Shown in pieces: positions 1 through 19,900 of a stretch of 64,000 bases of DNA. The translations under genes and the position numbers were made by a program. Under the pieces are notes generated by a model, which did no database searches, was not told where the DNA came from, and saw nothing but the letters and a program-made list of their open reading frames with translations. The stretch is from Gymnogyps californianus (Eukaryota > Chordata > Aves > Accipitriformes > Cathartidae): contig NC_059475.1 in NCBI RefSeq assembly GCF_018139145.2, forward strand, positions 6,547,437 through 6,611,436, read 5' to 3'. Numbering within the stretch: the first letter of the stretch is position 1; every line of letters begins with the position of its first letter.

Positions 1-39
1 CATCAGCTTTTTTATCAGCTTCTTAAGGTTCTGCCAGCA

Positions 40-533
40 CAGGAAAGACATGGACATGTTGGAGTGAGTCCAGAGGAGGGCCACAAAAATGATCAGAGGG
101 ATAGAACACCTCTCCTATGAAGAAAGGCTGAGAGAGTTGGGGTTGTTCAGCCTGGAGAAGAGAAGGCTCCGGGGAGACCTTATTGCGGCCTTCCAGTACT
201 TAAAGGGGGCCTATAAGAAAGATGGGGACAAACTTTTTAGTAGGGCCTGATGTGGTAGGACAATGGGTAATGGTTTTAAACTAAAAGAGGGTAGATTCAG
301 ACTAGATATAAGGATGACATTTTTTACGATGAGGGTGGTGAAACGCTGGCACAGGTTGCCCAGATTGGTGGTAGATGCCCCATCCCTGGAAACATTCAAG
401 GTCAGGTTGGACAGGGCTCTGAGCAGCCTGATCTGGTTGAAGATGCCCCTGCTCATTGCAGGGGAGTGGGACTAGATGATCTTTGGAGGTCCCTTCCAAC
501 CCTAACTATTCTACGATTCTATGATTCTGTGAT
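40..533 (+). mobile_element. CR1 LINE, 3' end (5'-truncated)
   Basis: The segment carries the typical avian CR1 3' region. It opens with the 'gagtccagaggagggccac' block and runs through 'cctggagaagagaaggctcc' and 'cctggaaacattcaaggtc'. It ends in the short direct repeat family ATTCTACG/ATTCTATG/ATTCTGTG at 508-533. Only the end of the element is present, and no intact reverse transcriptase is visible. CR1 copies are usually 5'-truncated and end in 8-bp repeats instead of a poly(A) tail, as here. The exact 5' edge is uncertain and the element may reach the window start. It lies in an ANO3 intron in the same orientation as the gene. From position 331 on it is very similar to the second copy at 62717-62907. 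Confidence 0.93.
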
Positions 534-1120
534 TTAAAAGAAGAAAAATAGTATTTTCAAAATTTAGCTTGAAAATGTGTTAGAATTGCACCTCCCTGGC
601 TATCACTAGCATGCTGAAGTTCTCTCTTATCTCTGAAAAACACATTTCTTCTATTGAACCTTGGTAGCCACAGAGTAAAATACCATACCTTTGTAGTTCA
701 TAGTCTAAAAAAAGTTTCTGTAATTACTAAGCATTTTAATATGGCAATTTATATAGTTAAGATACCGATACCAGAGATTCAGCTGCTAAGTCTCTGTTCG
801 GACTTAGGATATTACAAATGAAATACTGCTCCATTCTTTTGAAATGAATATGTATGTATTGGTCTAAGTGAAATGGACTATATCATTTATCATAGATCTA
901 GCACACATACCTGTAGCTTAGGTAATATGATCCAATTTTCCAAGAAATAATATGTTTAAGGTTGTTCAACTAAAGTCTGTGTTAATATTTCTGCTATTAA
1001 TATTTCTTTTAATATTTCTGTAGCTGGAGGTTAGTGTGTTTCACCAAACATACTTGAATATTTTTCATTCACCCTCTGAACAAATGAAAATGAAAGGAAT
1101 TCTCTGATTTTAGCTATTGA

Positions 1121-7768
<6,648 letters not shown>

Positions 7769-8120
7769 TCACTACCATGCTGCAACAAAAACACTGTTTG
7801 GAAATCGAAGGGTGCAGTTACAAAATGAAGTCGGAGTCTGGCATCAGTGTGTGAGATTCGCGGTGTATGTGTGTTCTTGCTGGGCAGGACAGTTGCAGGC
7901 TTTGGTGAGAACTGGAAAATAGATGCTTCTGATGAAAAAAATGAAAAGCCTTACCTGTAACTGGTCTGTGGTGAGCACCAAGGAGAATTGGCACTCAGGA
8001 ATGTGCAGAGAGATTAAAAATTTGGACACTCTGGTTTAAAAAAGGCAATGAATTTTCATGCTGTTCATGAAGATACTAACAGCATAATGAAAATAAAAAA
8101 TTATCTGTGAACTTACATAG
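7769..8120 (+). other. ANO3: ANO3 3' UTR, proximal part, with a possible poly(A) signal
   Basis: The sequence directly follows the stop codon and has no further coding signal. The first AATAAA lies at 8092-8097, 324 bases after the stop. Anoctamin mRNAs often have longer 3' UTRs, so a distal site further on is equally possible. RNA evidence would decide. Confidence 0.45.
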
Positions 8121-11100
8121 TAAGGGCATGACTAAAACCAACTTAAATGATATCCACTACTTCTGCAGCTTCTGATTGCTCAGCTCCATCTGTAATGCCT
8201 CTGAAGAAAAGAGCAATTGTTGCCTTTGTGGCCATAACTTGATATAAATGATCTTTCAGGCTTACTGTTTTGTCAGGTTTGTCCTAGTCTCTGGTTGAGA
8301 TTGTGGATGTGGTCCTACCCTAAAAAAGGGGGTCTATGGCTGCTTAATATATACTATGCAGTTTAAGATTTGCACATCAGTGTCATTAATTTATCCTTCT
8401 AGTTGAAAACCAAAAATTCTAAATTCAAAGAGAAAACAGCAGCACTAAGAGAACGCATTGCGTTGCCCACATTGCAGCTATATTTGAAAATGACAGGGCT
8501 GTTGAGTTGTCTTTCCGCTTTCGCGTGCAGAAGGGCCACCTCCACACGCTTCCAGGAGGAAAGAACTGTCATTTTCATGCTCTGATGTAGCATGCAGATG
8601 TCTAACTGTGTTACTGTTCCCTTTGACCTCTCTGGGCAATGATTCCATGACTTCACAGAATGCTAACTTGAAATATTCTCATACAGTGACTTTGTCCTGA
8701 GTATACAATTAGCTCTTTATAGTATGCAAGCTTATGCAGATATATATCAGACATACAGTGTAACATTGTGACTTGCTTGTTCAGGGAAGGAGAAGCAGAG
8801 CACTTTATAACAATGCTCTTCTTATTGTAAATGTTCCAGTAATGTGCACTTCTTTTATTGGCCTAAATAAGTCAAAGCATGGGAGTTAGATACAGGCAGA
8901 TATGTATACGGATTGTATATAAATGCACACACACACACAGTGGTTACTTTTAGATTTTTTTTTTATTATTATTTGTATGCCTTCTTACAGTTTTGGGAAG
9001 CTTTTTGGATAAAATCACTATAAAAGGTAGATGTTCATGTAAAGAATCAAATTTCAGTTTTTATGTGCATACAGCAGTGTTGCTTATGGTTATAGTCACA
9101 TTTTGGTGATGAAATTGTCTATTACTAACATTTCATAATGTGGGAAAAGATAAGTGCTTAATTTAAACAATTTAAACAAGTGTGCAGGGTTCACTTGCAG
9201 AGAAGGGAGTGGAGAAACAGTTACAATCATTGTATTTCTCTTGTACAATTTTAAGTAATGCTTCTCTATATTGGATGAGAAAAATTTAAAAAATGAAGAG
9301 TCAACAAAGCACAGTAACTCTAAAGGCTGCAAATTTTAACATTATTTTTAGGGATAAAGCTGCAGCAAAATCACTGCTGACAGATATGAAAAGACCTGAA
9401 TTTTTACTACTTACAATACCCTATTAAACCAAGAAGTGTGATTCCAGTATTCACTTGCATGTATTAGCACAGTCATTTTATTTTATTATGCCATATAAAA
9501 TTAATTTTAAGAGTCAAGAGCCCATTGAAGTGGATGAGTATGATCTATTGTATCCAGGGGGCCTAGCATCAGACCTTAAGTTCTTTAGTCGTTTCACCAT
9601 ATTCATGAGATTTCTTGGTTAATTCCAGCTCTCTGTGACCAGACAAGGCAACTATAGGAGTATCTACAGTATTGCACAAAGGAGGGAAGAAATTGGAAGG
9701 TATGGTCTAACCAGATATATTACCCATTAGTTCTGTCATAAAGGGCTGGTGGAACTCAGCTTCCCATATTTTGGAAAGGCTGTTTTGTTCCTTCATATTC
9801 TGGGTTGTGCGTTAAGTTCCTCAAGGAGTCCTTATGAGAAATAATTAATGCACTCTCCTCAGTGCTCATAGAATAACACCGTTTGATTTAATTTACTGTC
9901 TCTCTCATTCTGTGGAATATCAAGCACCATTTGACAACATTAGCCGTGTGTCACAGCTTCTGTTTCTGTGCCACATAGTGATAGTACTTCAGTTCTTCAG
10001 AAGGCCACAGATGAGCTCTCTTTTTAATGTTTTCTCTAAAAACAAAATGCCTTGGCTGGCCCAAGGTATAAAGATACAGGATGAAATTAGGCAAAAATCA
10101 GAAATATTGATTGATTGTTTTATACTTTCCTGTTTCTGCTGTGGATATTAGCACGTGTCAATACATACTTAGGCAAATTCCAGTTGGACTTAAAGAAAAC
10201 CATAGGAAAGAAAAACTTTTGTATTTGAGATTTAAATATATCTATTATTAATGATATTCAACACTGGCGTTTAAGAGTATATCAAAGGCAAGTATGTAGA
10301 TCTGACATTGTGCATTTTACACACTGGAAAAGCACAAGAAGTTTTTGAGAAACACTGTGTGTGTTCCTTTATTTTTGGAGGACATCAACAATGTCTAAAA
10401 GTTTTGCCACTATCTAGCCATTTGCTTAAGCTGAGAAAACTTTTTGCTAGACTTCGTTTAGTATGCTGTTTGCATTGACTGCACGTTATTTTACTGAAGT
10501 ATAAGGCACACACTGTCCTCAGGAATAATGTATTTTATGAATGGTGAATGATCTTTTCATATTCTAAATATTGTCTTTCCAAACAAATGACCAGTATGAA
10601 TAGACTGTGCATGCAAGCTGCGTTTGTGAAATCTGACAAAGCTTTAGAACTTCAATTTGTGCAAAAATGCTTTAGATAATTGCAGATCTAATCTATGACA
10701 ACTTTGCTCTATGCATGCGCCCTTAGAGAGACTGCATGAGCAACTAGATATTTTTAAATACAAAGGATTAGTCCAAAATGTCTTAATTATTCCTAACCAA
10801 ATTCCATGTCTTGATTCAGACAAAAGAAATTTCCATTTCAGAAATAGCAGAAAGTCCACATACATCATACACATCTCATTTCTTATGACTTTTTATTCTA
10901 AATTTGTGCCTAATGTGTGAGATCTGAATTCTGGTGACTAAAAAAGGAAAAAAAGAATTCTGCTTCATTAGCCATCCTAATGAGAGGTTCCTTCTTAGAG
11001 CTCGAAGCCTGTCTCCATATAGACAGATGCATTAAGAGCTCAGTATTCACAACTGAGTGCTAACAGGGTTGCGTGAAGATTGAGCGCAGGCTCTCAATTT

Positions 11101-14100
11101 GTTATGCTGTAATTCAGTTTCCTTACCAGAAACACAGCGCAGTGATCGAGCGTCCTGATAGAGTACTAACATTTGGAAACAAGGCAAACCACGATGGCTA
11201 TTTTTTTATTTTTCTTTCCTACCCCTTTTTGTTAAAGGATTTATAGAGAAAATTTAGATGACCATTGAAGTTAATATTGGTGATGACAAGGCTAAAATTT
11301 CCATAGTGATGATGGACGATACGTGGGGTTTTGTTAGATGTTTCTTTGGAAGTACAAATCTTCATTACTACAAAACACACATCAGCTGTTGCTATGCCCT
11401 TTTCCGACACCAAGTTGTCTTAAATTGTGTTCTGAGGATCAGTTAGGCTCGATTGTGTCCTGTTGAAAGCTCAAAAGAAAAACATCTGGAAGGCCTAGTG
11501 AAAATAGGTTAATAGGTACATACCTTAATGCATAAATTCATAAATCTCCTGAGGCTTCCTTCATGAAAAGTTCTGCAGAAGGCAAAATATCTTGGGAAAC
11601 ACAGCTTTAGGGTGAGTGTTAATATGGGGAAAGGCGAGAACTTCGGTGATATTTTATTCTTAATGTGCCATTAAGATGATCAGTCTAATGTAAATAGTGC
11701 ACATCTGCTGTTTCCTTGCCGTGGCTTCTTCCACTGCAGACTCCAAATGGGAGTGCTGCCAGAGAGAGTTTCTGGAGCCGTGGGATCCAGTGGCATTACC
11801 TGCGAAGTCCTACATGGCTTCTTGGGATTTATTAATATTTTCCATTATGTCACAGTTCATTCAGGGGCAAATTAGCACATACATATTTAGAAGCATCATA
11901 TCATTTTGATTAATTGAAAATGATCCTTGTCCATAAAATGAAAAGAAACGGTTCTTACATAGCTAACTTACAAGTGCCACAAATTTTAATTAAAACTATT
12001 ATAAACTAGATTTTTTACATACACTGAGGAATGGTCATGTCAGTAAAACTCATTTTATACAAACAGCTAAATATGAAGGCAATAAAGTTAGTGGAGAATC
12101 AAACAAGCACATTTTGTATTAAGTGTTACATAGGAGAGAAGGGACAGAGATAAAAACAGTGGTGTCAACAATCACTTACAATGCAGTAGTACTTCCAGAA
12201 GCATTTTATTTTTTGTAATCCTCATAAACTACTAATGTTGCTTATTTGGGGGTAAAGGTTGAAACAAATATACAGCCAGCCTTTCACAATAATGGTGATT
12301 TTGGTGTTAAGGCTGACACTACAATTCAAACAGAATTCCACATTTAGACAAACTTGTTATTTTGTTGGTTCCAGTACATACTTTGTCTGACTAAAATGCA
12401 TGCAGTGACACTTTTTGAAAGTGTTTAAGTGACTTGCAAACCTAAATTCCAACAGTGGAAAATTTAGCAGCTTTAAAAGATCCCCAAGTCTTTTTGTACC
12501 CAACCGCATTCTTGCAAAGCCCATGTTCTACTGGGGTAAAATGCAACAAGCCAGCATTTTGAGGCTGGGGGTGAGCAGAAGAAGCAAAAGGCTCTTCTTC
12601 ACTTCAGCAAGTTTTGCTCTGGAATCCTGATCGGTTCTGCAGAACAAGGTGTTGAAGCTGGAGCATGGTGACAGCCCTCCTGATCCTTTTCCTTTTCTCC
12701 TCTGGCTCATTCTTTACTTATCCTCAGTGTTTTATTAAATGATGCCTTCTTGCTGACAGTCCAGTTTCCAGGGCAATTCTGTAGTTGCAGAATTTTTTGC
12801 AGGCTCTTTTTGGATGTCCCTAACTGAGAAGCCAAAGCACAAAGTGCACAAATAGTAGCTTGTCTGGTGCTTTTTACAAGTTGGTATGCGTTGGACGGAG
12901 CGGTGCAAGGAAGCACAGGGTGCATGTATGTGTGCCGTTAGGCCACCCGTTTCTGGATCTGTCCCTTCAGCCACTTTCCCAAGCACTACGTTTTGCACTC
13001 CGTATGTCCCTACCTACACACACACAGGCATCCTAAATACCCTACACAATCCTAGCATTTTTAAATTTATATAATAGACTCATATTGGCAATTTTTATCT
13101 AATATTGACATTGCAACCACATTTACCAGAAATTTGTATTGACGTGGTTTTGGCATAGTCATGATAGCACAATGTTACCATAACAGCACAAAGTTCTAAC
13201 AGCACAACAAGGAACTGTAGAGAAATCACTTCGCTATTCCATGTTACACAGGAACTTTTTAAATCCAGGACTGGGATTTAGTCTTGAAATGTTAATGGTA
13301 TATTCCCTCCTCACTGCACTGGAAATTACCTTGTGTTAGTTCGGTTGGCTCATTCTAACTTTTTGCCATAACCTTTATAATGTTATATGTTCTCTGTAGT
13401 TTTTATTCTTATTGCCCTGAGCTAGTTGTTAGGATGCTACTGCGTGAGAAATTAGGATTAAACCCAATGCAGTCTAAAGCTAAAGAAATTCTAAACACTG
13501 AGAACACGACGATTTTTCTGTTAATAATGAAAAAAATTCAGATCACCTTTTTATTTTGTGTTCTATTTACATGACTCAGAGTTTTGTATTGAAGAATCTT
13601 CCAAACTGTTGGCTCTAATTTTTATCTAGAGTAGTATCACTGAAATTTCAGTTCTTTGAAATAATCTCATGTAAAATCTAACTGAATAACATAGTTCAGT
13701 CATTTTTTACTCTGATAGTCCTGGCTAACTTGCAATATCATGATCGTAAGAGATTTCTTAAAATGTGTATATATTTGAAATTTATGTAATATTTAAATAC
13801 AACTTGGTTTCTAAGTAAGGAATAAGAATAAAATTTCAACTATTTTTTCTATTCATAAATCCACACTTTGTAAGTAATATTTAAAGTAAGATTACAGTAC
13901 CACAGAGCGTTTCAGAGAAATGGACTTTTATGCACTACAAGCTAGAAGTTCCTCTGGCGTGTCAGCTTTCGGTTTCTGTTGTGTTTTAAGATTACTTTTA
14001 CAAGCCGATATGTACCCCAGAACGTAAAAGAATTCACTGAGGAAAAAGTTGTTGATCTGATTAACTATTGTAAGACACTTTTGGCATAAATTTGTCTTTG

Positions 14101-16620
14101 AGATGCTGTTTACTTTATCAAGGTTTACATGTACAAATGCAACTACTTACTGTATCATACACATTTGAATATTGCATTTTTTCAGTAATAAACTTGGATA
14201 TCTTTGAAAGAGGCTTTGAGCTTCATTATTCCAAATATTCAAAGTTAATTAAAAAAAAAAAAAATCATACACTTGAAAAGTGAGTGCTCATGAGCCTTCA
14301 AACCATAGTATTGTAAGGAAGTAATTTAAGGGTTAAACTTGGCTTGGACACTTTTCATTTTTAACAATTAAATACTCACTGTGCTCTCAAGGCATATCTA
14401 GACAACTCACTTTTCAAATTTTCATTTATGGTCTACTGCTTTCACTAGTGACTAACAATTTCTTAAATTTAAGCTCTTAGAATTTACATGTTCTTATTTT
14501 CTTAATCTCCTTTTTTCAACTCAAGTACACAGGCTAGCTCTTCTCTGGAAGGATCAATGGCTCAGGACGTAAATGAAACAAGAAGATAAGATGATAACTG
14601 TAAATGACACTGTCCTCAATATTTAATCAGAATGGTAATTTTTCTGAATTCCAGGTTTGCTAGGCCACATCCGTAAATCTTGGTAGAAGAATGAATAATG
14701 AACTACTGATTAACGATTTTAGCCCTCATACGTAAGTCCGCGTGTTGGACTTCGTAAAACCTTGTGGAATGCCTGGCTCCTTTACAAATACAGAAGACAC
14801 TTGGGCTTGATGAGCAGCTTTAGTTGAAACAAAACTAGTCCAGAAATATGAAGTTAAAGAGAAATTCTTCAGGATAATTCTTCAAAGGCATTTTGAGAGA
14901 ATGCATTTCTAGCCACCCTAACTCACTTTTTTTGACATTGAATGGACAAATTAGGATTCTCTTTTGTGGCAAAGGACTTGGAAAGTCTGTAGCGAATCCA
15001 ATGTAAAGGTGTTGCTAAACTTGTGAAAAAATACCAAAGAATGCAAACTATGCATCTTCCAGCATGCAGAGCATAAGAATACTGCAATGAGTAAGCATCT
15101 CAAGAAATATTCAGAGCAGACTTGGTCGTTTTCAGTTAGATGTCTCTGAATCAGATATCCTCCAACTACCGGCAGAAAGGGTTTTTTCATCCAACGTCTA
15201 TGTAGCTTCACATTGGCAATTTGAACCACTTTCACTCCGGAATTATTTTACATCCTTAAGCATGATAGTTAGGTTCTCTTAATGTAACCTAAGCGATAAT
15301 GTGTGTGGCCATGAGATATAAATGATACCATAGTATTATTTACTGAGTTTCCATCTCTCCCTTGATATCCATATCGAGTATGGAAGCATGACAAGAAAGT
15401 ATGCCACGTGAGACAACAGGCTGCCAGCCAGGCTCAGCGGTAAACTTTTATGAGATGATAGAAGTGGTGTAAAAGGGATTAACACAAATATTGACTTAAC
15501 TCTCAGTTTGTTGACAAACTGTCCTGCAAGGCAGTGTCACTTACAGACTGCTGTTTCTGTTCTCTGATTGAATATCCTGGCACCATTCGCAAACGTAGGG
15601 CATGAACACAGGCAGGGGAAGTAGCTTCAAGGACCAGGTTGACTTAGATCTACATCGTAAAAATGGTCCTGATAAAGCAAAAGCAACAGCTGGGTTCTTC
15701 AGAGCAATATGAGCTAAATATCAGCTGGCTCCATAACTGTCTGTGTCATCTTTGATATTTTCATTCGGTCGATTTCATTCAGTTGTGAGTTTTGTTTAAA
15801 AACAAATACATTCATCCAAAAAACTAAATCCAGCAGTTTATCAAGGTGAGAGGTGGTCTATTGAGTTTGATTTACATCAGGCAAATTTTAGAGGAAATGT
15901 GTTTCACTGAAACAGAGCACTTAGTGGACTAGGTACCTTCTTCCAAGACATTTTACCGGACAAATATTCTGCCTAATCATGTGCCTTTTTCCAAAATTCA
16001 GCATGGATTATCAATTAGCAGGCGTCATCATCAAATGTCATTTTATTGTCTTTATTGCATAAAGGCAGTAGATGGATCTTTTTGAGTTGAAAGGATGTCT
16101 TTCCAAGACTAACACGGATAAAGAACTATCCTGAATTGAAAGTAAAATTTGTTACTCTCTCCTATAGCTTTTACAATAAGACATTATAAAGAAATCTTAG
16201 TTCCACAGAGGAAGCAAACACGATTAACTCAGTCACTAAAAGACCAGTCTGGTCTATACAACGTTCCTGTGAGGAGGCTTTTTGCGATACCTAAGAATAG
16301 GCAGAGACTAGCTCGGCCTGGCCTCCCTCCTCGCCCCGGGGCTCCCTCCATCAGAGGGCAGTTCACACTCTCACCTTAGTGAGGGACCTCAGAAACTTCT
16401 CCGAAGTCTTGCTTTATCTCAAGTTCACCTTTGCACGTTTCCCTTCAATGACTAGTTACTGAACAGAGTATGTGATAGAGACGTGTTGCGGCTACTTCCG
16501 AGCAGGAGCTTCCACGACGAGATTCACGAAACATTTCTTCTGAAACAGCAGTGCTTCCAAAATCCCCTTGTCCGATGATTTCCCAGGTCTGTCATGAAAT
16601 TCATAAATAAAAATCTGGCC
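8121..16620. other. Intergenic spacer between ANO3 and SLC5A12 (may include distal 3' UTRs)
   Basis: This is A+T-rich, mostly unique sequence with a short (CA)7 run at 8926-8939. The open frames here are short, overlap on both strands and show no family motifs, so I call no gene. The two genes converge on this spacer, and 3' UTRs from either side may extend into it. Confidence 0.6.
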
Positions 16621-16747
16621 TTTATTGCTATAGAGAGCAATTGTTCCCTCTCGGTCATCTACAAGCTGGTAAATGCGATAAAAAGAGCTCTTCATTTCTG
16701 AAGCTGGAGAAATAAAGTTTGATTAAATGTCCCTTGTCCCTCAGCTT
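16621..16747 (-). other. SLC5A12: SLC5A12 3' UTR with a possible poly(A) signal
   Basis: On the minus strand this follows the SLC5A12 stop. An AATAAA (TTTATT on the plus strand at 16621-16626) lies about 125 bases after it. A 67-codon open frame (16492-16695, minus) starts inside this stretch. It matches nothing I recognise and is probably chance. Confidence 0.4.
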
Positions 16748-16906
16748 CTAGAGGCGAGATTCTCTGCTCATATTAGTATAGGAATTTTCCTCAGGATTGT
16801 AACCAGCGAACTGGCGTTTGTTTCCTTTGTTGATGTTATTCTTGAAGGTGTCATCTGTTCCAGTTTTATTTGCAATAACTTTAGGCAGATTTTTTTCAAA
16901 GTCCAC
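16748..16906 (-). CDS. SLC5A12: SLC5A12 terminal coding exon 15
   Basis: The exon has 52 codons and a stop at 16748-16750. It reads [19 protein letters not shown] onward and ends [18 protein letters not shown]. The block [12 protein letters not shown] parallels mammalian GYDPKDKSYNNM, which secures the exon. The acceptor is tttctttttccag. The last residues E-S-R-L fit a class I PDZ ligand. Confidence 0.9.
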   Translation of the reverse strand: MDFEKNLPKVIANKTGTDDTFKNNINKGNKRQFAGYNPEENSYTNMSRESRL

Positions 16907-19900
16907 CTGGAAAAAGAAAGAAAATACCCTAGTAGTTTGAAGCCTGTATTCACTGCTTTTTTCCTTTGCTTAAAGGGTATCTTGTTGCATTTTGAAATTT
17001 TGACATCCTTTCTTATAAATCTGAGGAGTTACTTCACTACATGAAATCACTCTCAGACCCACAACCAGGCACAGTTCAGTGTGTCCCCTCCGTACACAAC
17101 CACTGATTTTCTCATTCCCCCACGGAAAGTCTCTGGCAAAAGCAACAAAACCAACTTCTCAAACTCCTCTGTTCATGTGAAAGTCTTGAAACGTGCCCTC
17201 GGTGCATTCCAATCACTTAAATTTAGTTTTTCATTTGCATATTTATCTACATTTTAGTGGATTGGTTTTTTGTCTGGCCTACACTTGCCTCAGTGGTTTC
17301 ACACTGCAGCTACTTGATTGATGTTGTTATTTGACATTTTAAGCAAATACAAGGAGATAAATGCATATGTGATTTTTTTTTACTGCTTTTATTGAGGTGA
17401 TTTTTTTTTTCTCCAGAAAAGTTCTAGATGACATCTGTGTTGAGTACCTAAAAGCCAAGTGAAACGGCTGAAGCAAATCTAGAGCTACAGCTGCTCTCCA
17501 AATTAGATCATTAACTTCAATGTCAAATTTAATGCAAGCTGGGTGAAAGGACAGCTGCTACGTTATCACCAAATACCGAGCCTTGCAGCTGAAAGATTAC
17601 TTTTAAGATTGAAAGGTACCTGTAGAGTACTCTAAAGGAGCTGAAAACATAGATATTGCTTTATGTCCCTTTTATAAACCTAGCGGATTCTCTTAAGATG
17701 GAGCAATGTTGTTTCTCTGCAAACTGTTACAACAGCGCAAGAAAATGAGGTGCTCATTCTTTACGGCTTGTTAAGGAGCTACGAAGCCCTGAGGCACCTG
17801 GGGAAAAGCTGGCCCTGTTTCTGGGGAGGAGGTGGTGGGCAGGAGCAGCCCAGGTGCCGGTGGCTGCGGCTTTGCCTGATGGGCCGGCAACGCTGCCCTG
17901 GAGGGGAGAAGCCCTGCCGGGTCTGAAGGTGAGGACGGCAGCAGCAGGAGAGCTTTGTGGACGCGTGAGTACTAAAGTTTTTCTCTCTGTGCTTGGTGGG
18001 AGGAAGCAGTAGCTCAGTGAACTCCTCTCTGGGGTGTAAAGTGCGGTTTTGTCCCCGCTCGGCTGCCGGAGCGGGGAGAGGGAGGTCAGCCCCCGTTTCA
18101 CGGGCTGCTGGCCTTCCCGAGGGCTGTTTGTCTCCGGAGACCCCGAGTCCCCGTGGGCTGCGCAAACAGGGAAAATAGATAACTTATTACTGACCAACAC
18201 TGATCAGGGTTTGGCTGATCTCATTTCCAGTCTGTAGTGCCTACGCAGCATCCCTTGCGTAACTTTAAAAAGTGATTGCTGAAAGCTAGTCTGCTCTCTG
18301 CATGGCACGTGCCCTCACGTATGTACGTGCACGTACGCTTGCCGCTCCTGGCCGTGGCGGGGCTGAGCCGACGGGTTCAGGTACTCACCTCCTGGCTGTC
18401 GTGCCGCACGCCACACCAGAGGAAAGTTTTGAGTCTTTCGGACCAGAAGCAAAACAGGTTGCAGACTGGCTTAATTAACACTGGTGGGATATCTTCTCCT
18501 TTACTAGGTCCTGAAAGGAGAAAATAATGATACGTAAGTCTATGGAAAGCTAGGCGTGAGCCTTAGGAGCCTCAAACCATGAGGTGGGGGGGGAGCGGGG
18601 TCAGAGCCCGCTGCCCTCTCCTGAGTCTGTGTCTCACGAGCCGCTTGCTGGACTCTTTTAAAGCTCTTTTAACAGCTGAGTCAGATTCTTGTGCAAAAGC
18701 ATTTAGATATATGTATTGAACACCAACCTGTTACAAAGCTTATCAACAGCCCTGCGATGGCACAGACCAGGCAGCCAACAGCACTGAAGTACAGGTAGGA
18801 CAGGGAGTACCAGCTATCTGCCAGCAAAGACCTGCGAAGAGGTGACAAAAGCAGCTAGTGACGACCAACGGGTACGTTTAAATTGTCTCCTGGCTGTGCC
18901 AGCAAAATACAGCTCACGCCGCAGTCGGTGTATGATCCAGCAGCGGTCCGTGCTCCCAGCCCACTCGGCAGTTACCGGCTGCACCCCAGACACACGCTGC
19001 GGGCTCGGGCAGCGCGCTGTGCCAAAACGCAGGCTGAAGTGGTAACGATAGGGAAAATACCTGTCTGGAGCCGCCGTGGGAGCCGCCGTTGTCAGCGCCT
19101 CGGTGCTGTTAGCCAGCGTGCAGTTGAGAGTCGACAGTTGCAGAGGAATGGACTTTGTCGGTGGTGCAGGGTAAATGAAAGAGCCAGTACCAGCCCAAAA
19201 AGCTAAGGCGATCCCAGCTAAGAGGCCTCCGATAGCACCCTTGGCAAACGTAGAAAGATACTGTTAAAGGTGATGCACGGGAAGCGCTTCTCTGCGAACG
19301 TGAATTAGGCAGGAGTAGGTGATGACTGGTTACAGTCTCTGTCAGTGTAAATCAGTTCTGTTCTCTCTTGACCAAGGTATAAATCATGGTGATTTATTGT
19401 CCTCTAGTAATAAGAGTTGAAGCAAAACTGTGATAATCAAAACTGCAATACAGTGTTTAGTTTTACTTCTGGGTAAACGTGATGGGACCGCTCATGGGGC
19501 AATATGAAATGAGCTCATATTTTGTTTTGCCTGAGTTAGCAAAGGCAGAGTAATTGAAATCATTCTGTGCATCCCAAAGTGAATATAGGCTGGGGCGAGT
19601 ATTGAATATTTTTTTCTTTTTAATGAAAGAGAAGAAACTCAGAAATAAAAATATTTTTTTAAAAAAAAAACCTCACATGGATCTAATCACCAATTATTCC
19701 ACAACTGAGTAGAGTTAAATTCAAATGGGATAAATTCAGACAGTGAAAAGGGACCTCTAAACAGATCTTGGACTCCTCAGGCTCTAAATCTGAAAAGCAG
19801 CCCAGAGACTAAATCTAAAAAACCCGAACAATTTTCAAGATGGTGTTTTAACCAAACAACACCAAGAGATTTTCTTTTAGAGACAGATTTTTTTTTTTTT

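Noticed and set aside
16492..16695. 67-codon minus-strand open frame after the SLC5A12 stop, considered as an extra exon
   Set aside because: The terminal exon with its own stop at 16748 matches the family C-terminus, so this frame is downstream, in the 3' UTR. No family similarity was recognised.
17754..18200. 148-codon minus-strand open frame in SLC5A12 intron 14
   Set aside because: It lies in G+C-rich DNA where several frames on both strands are open. It is not joined to the SLC5A12 frame and shows no known motif.
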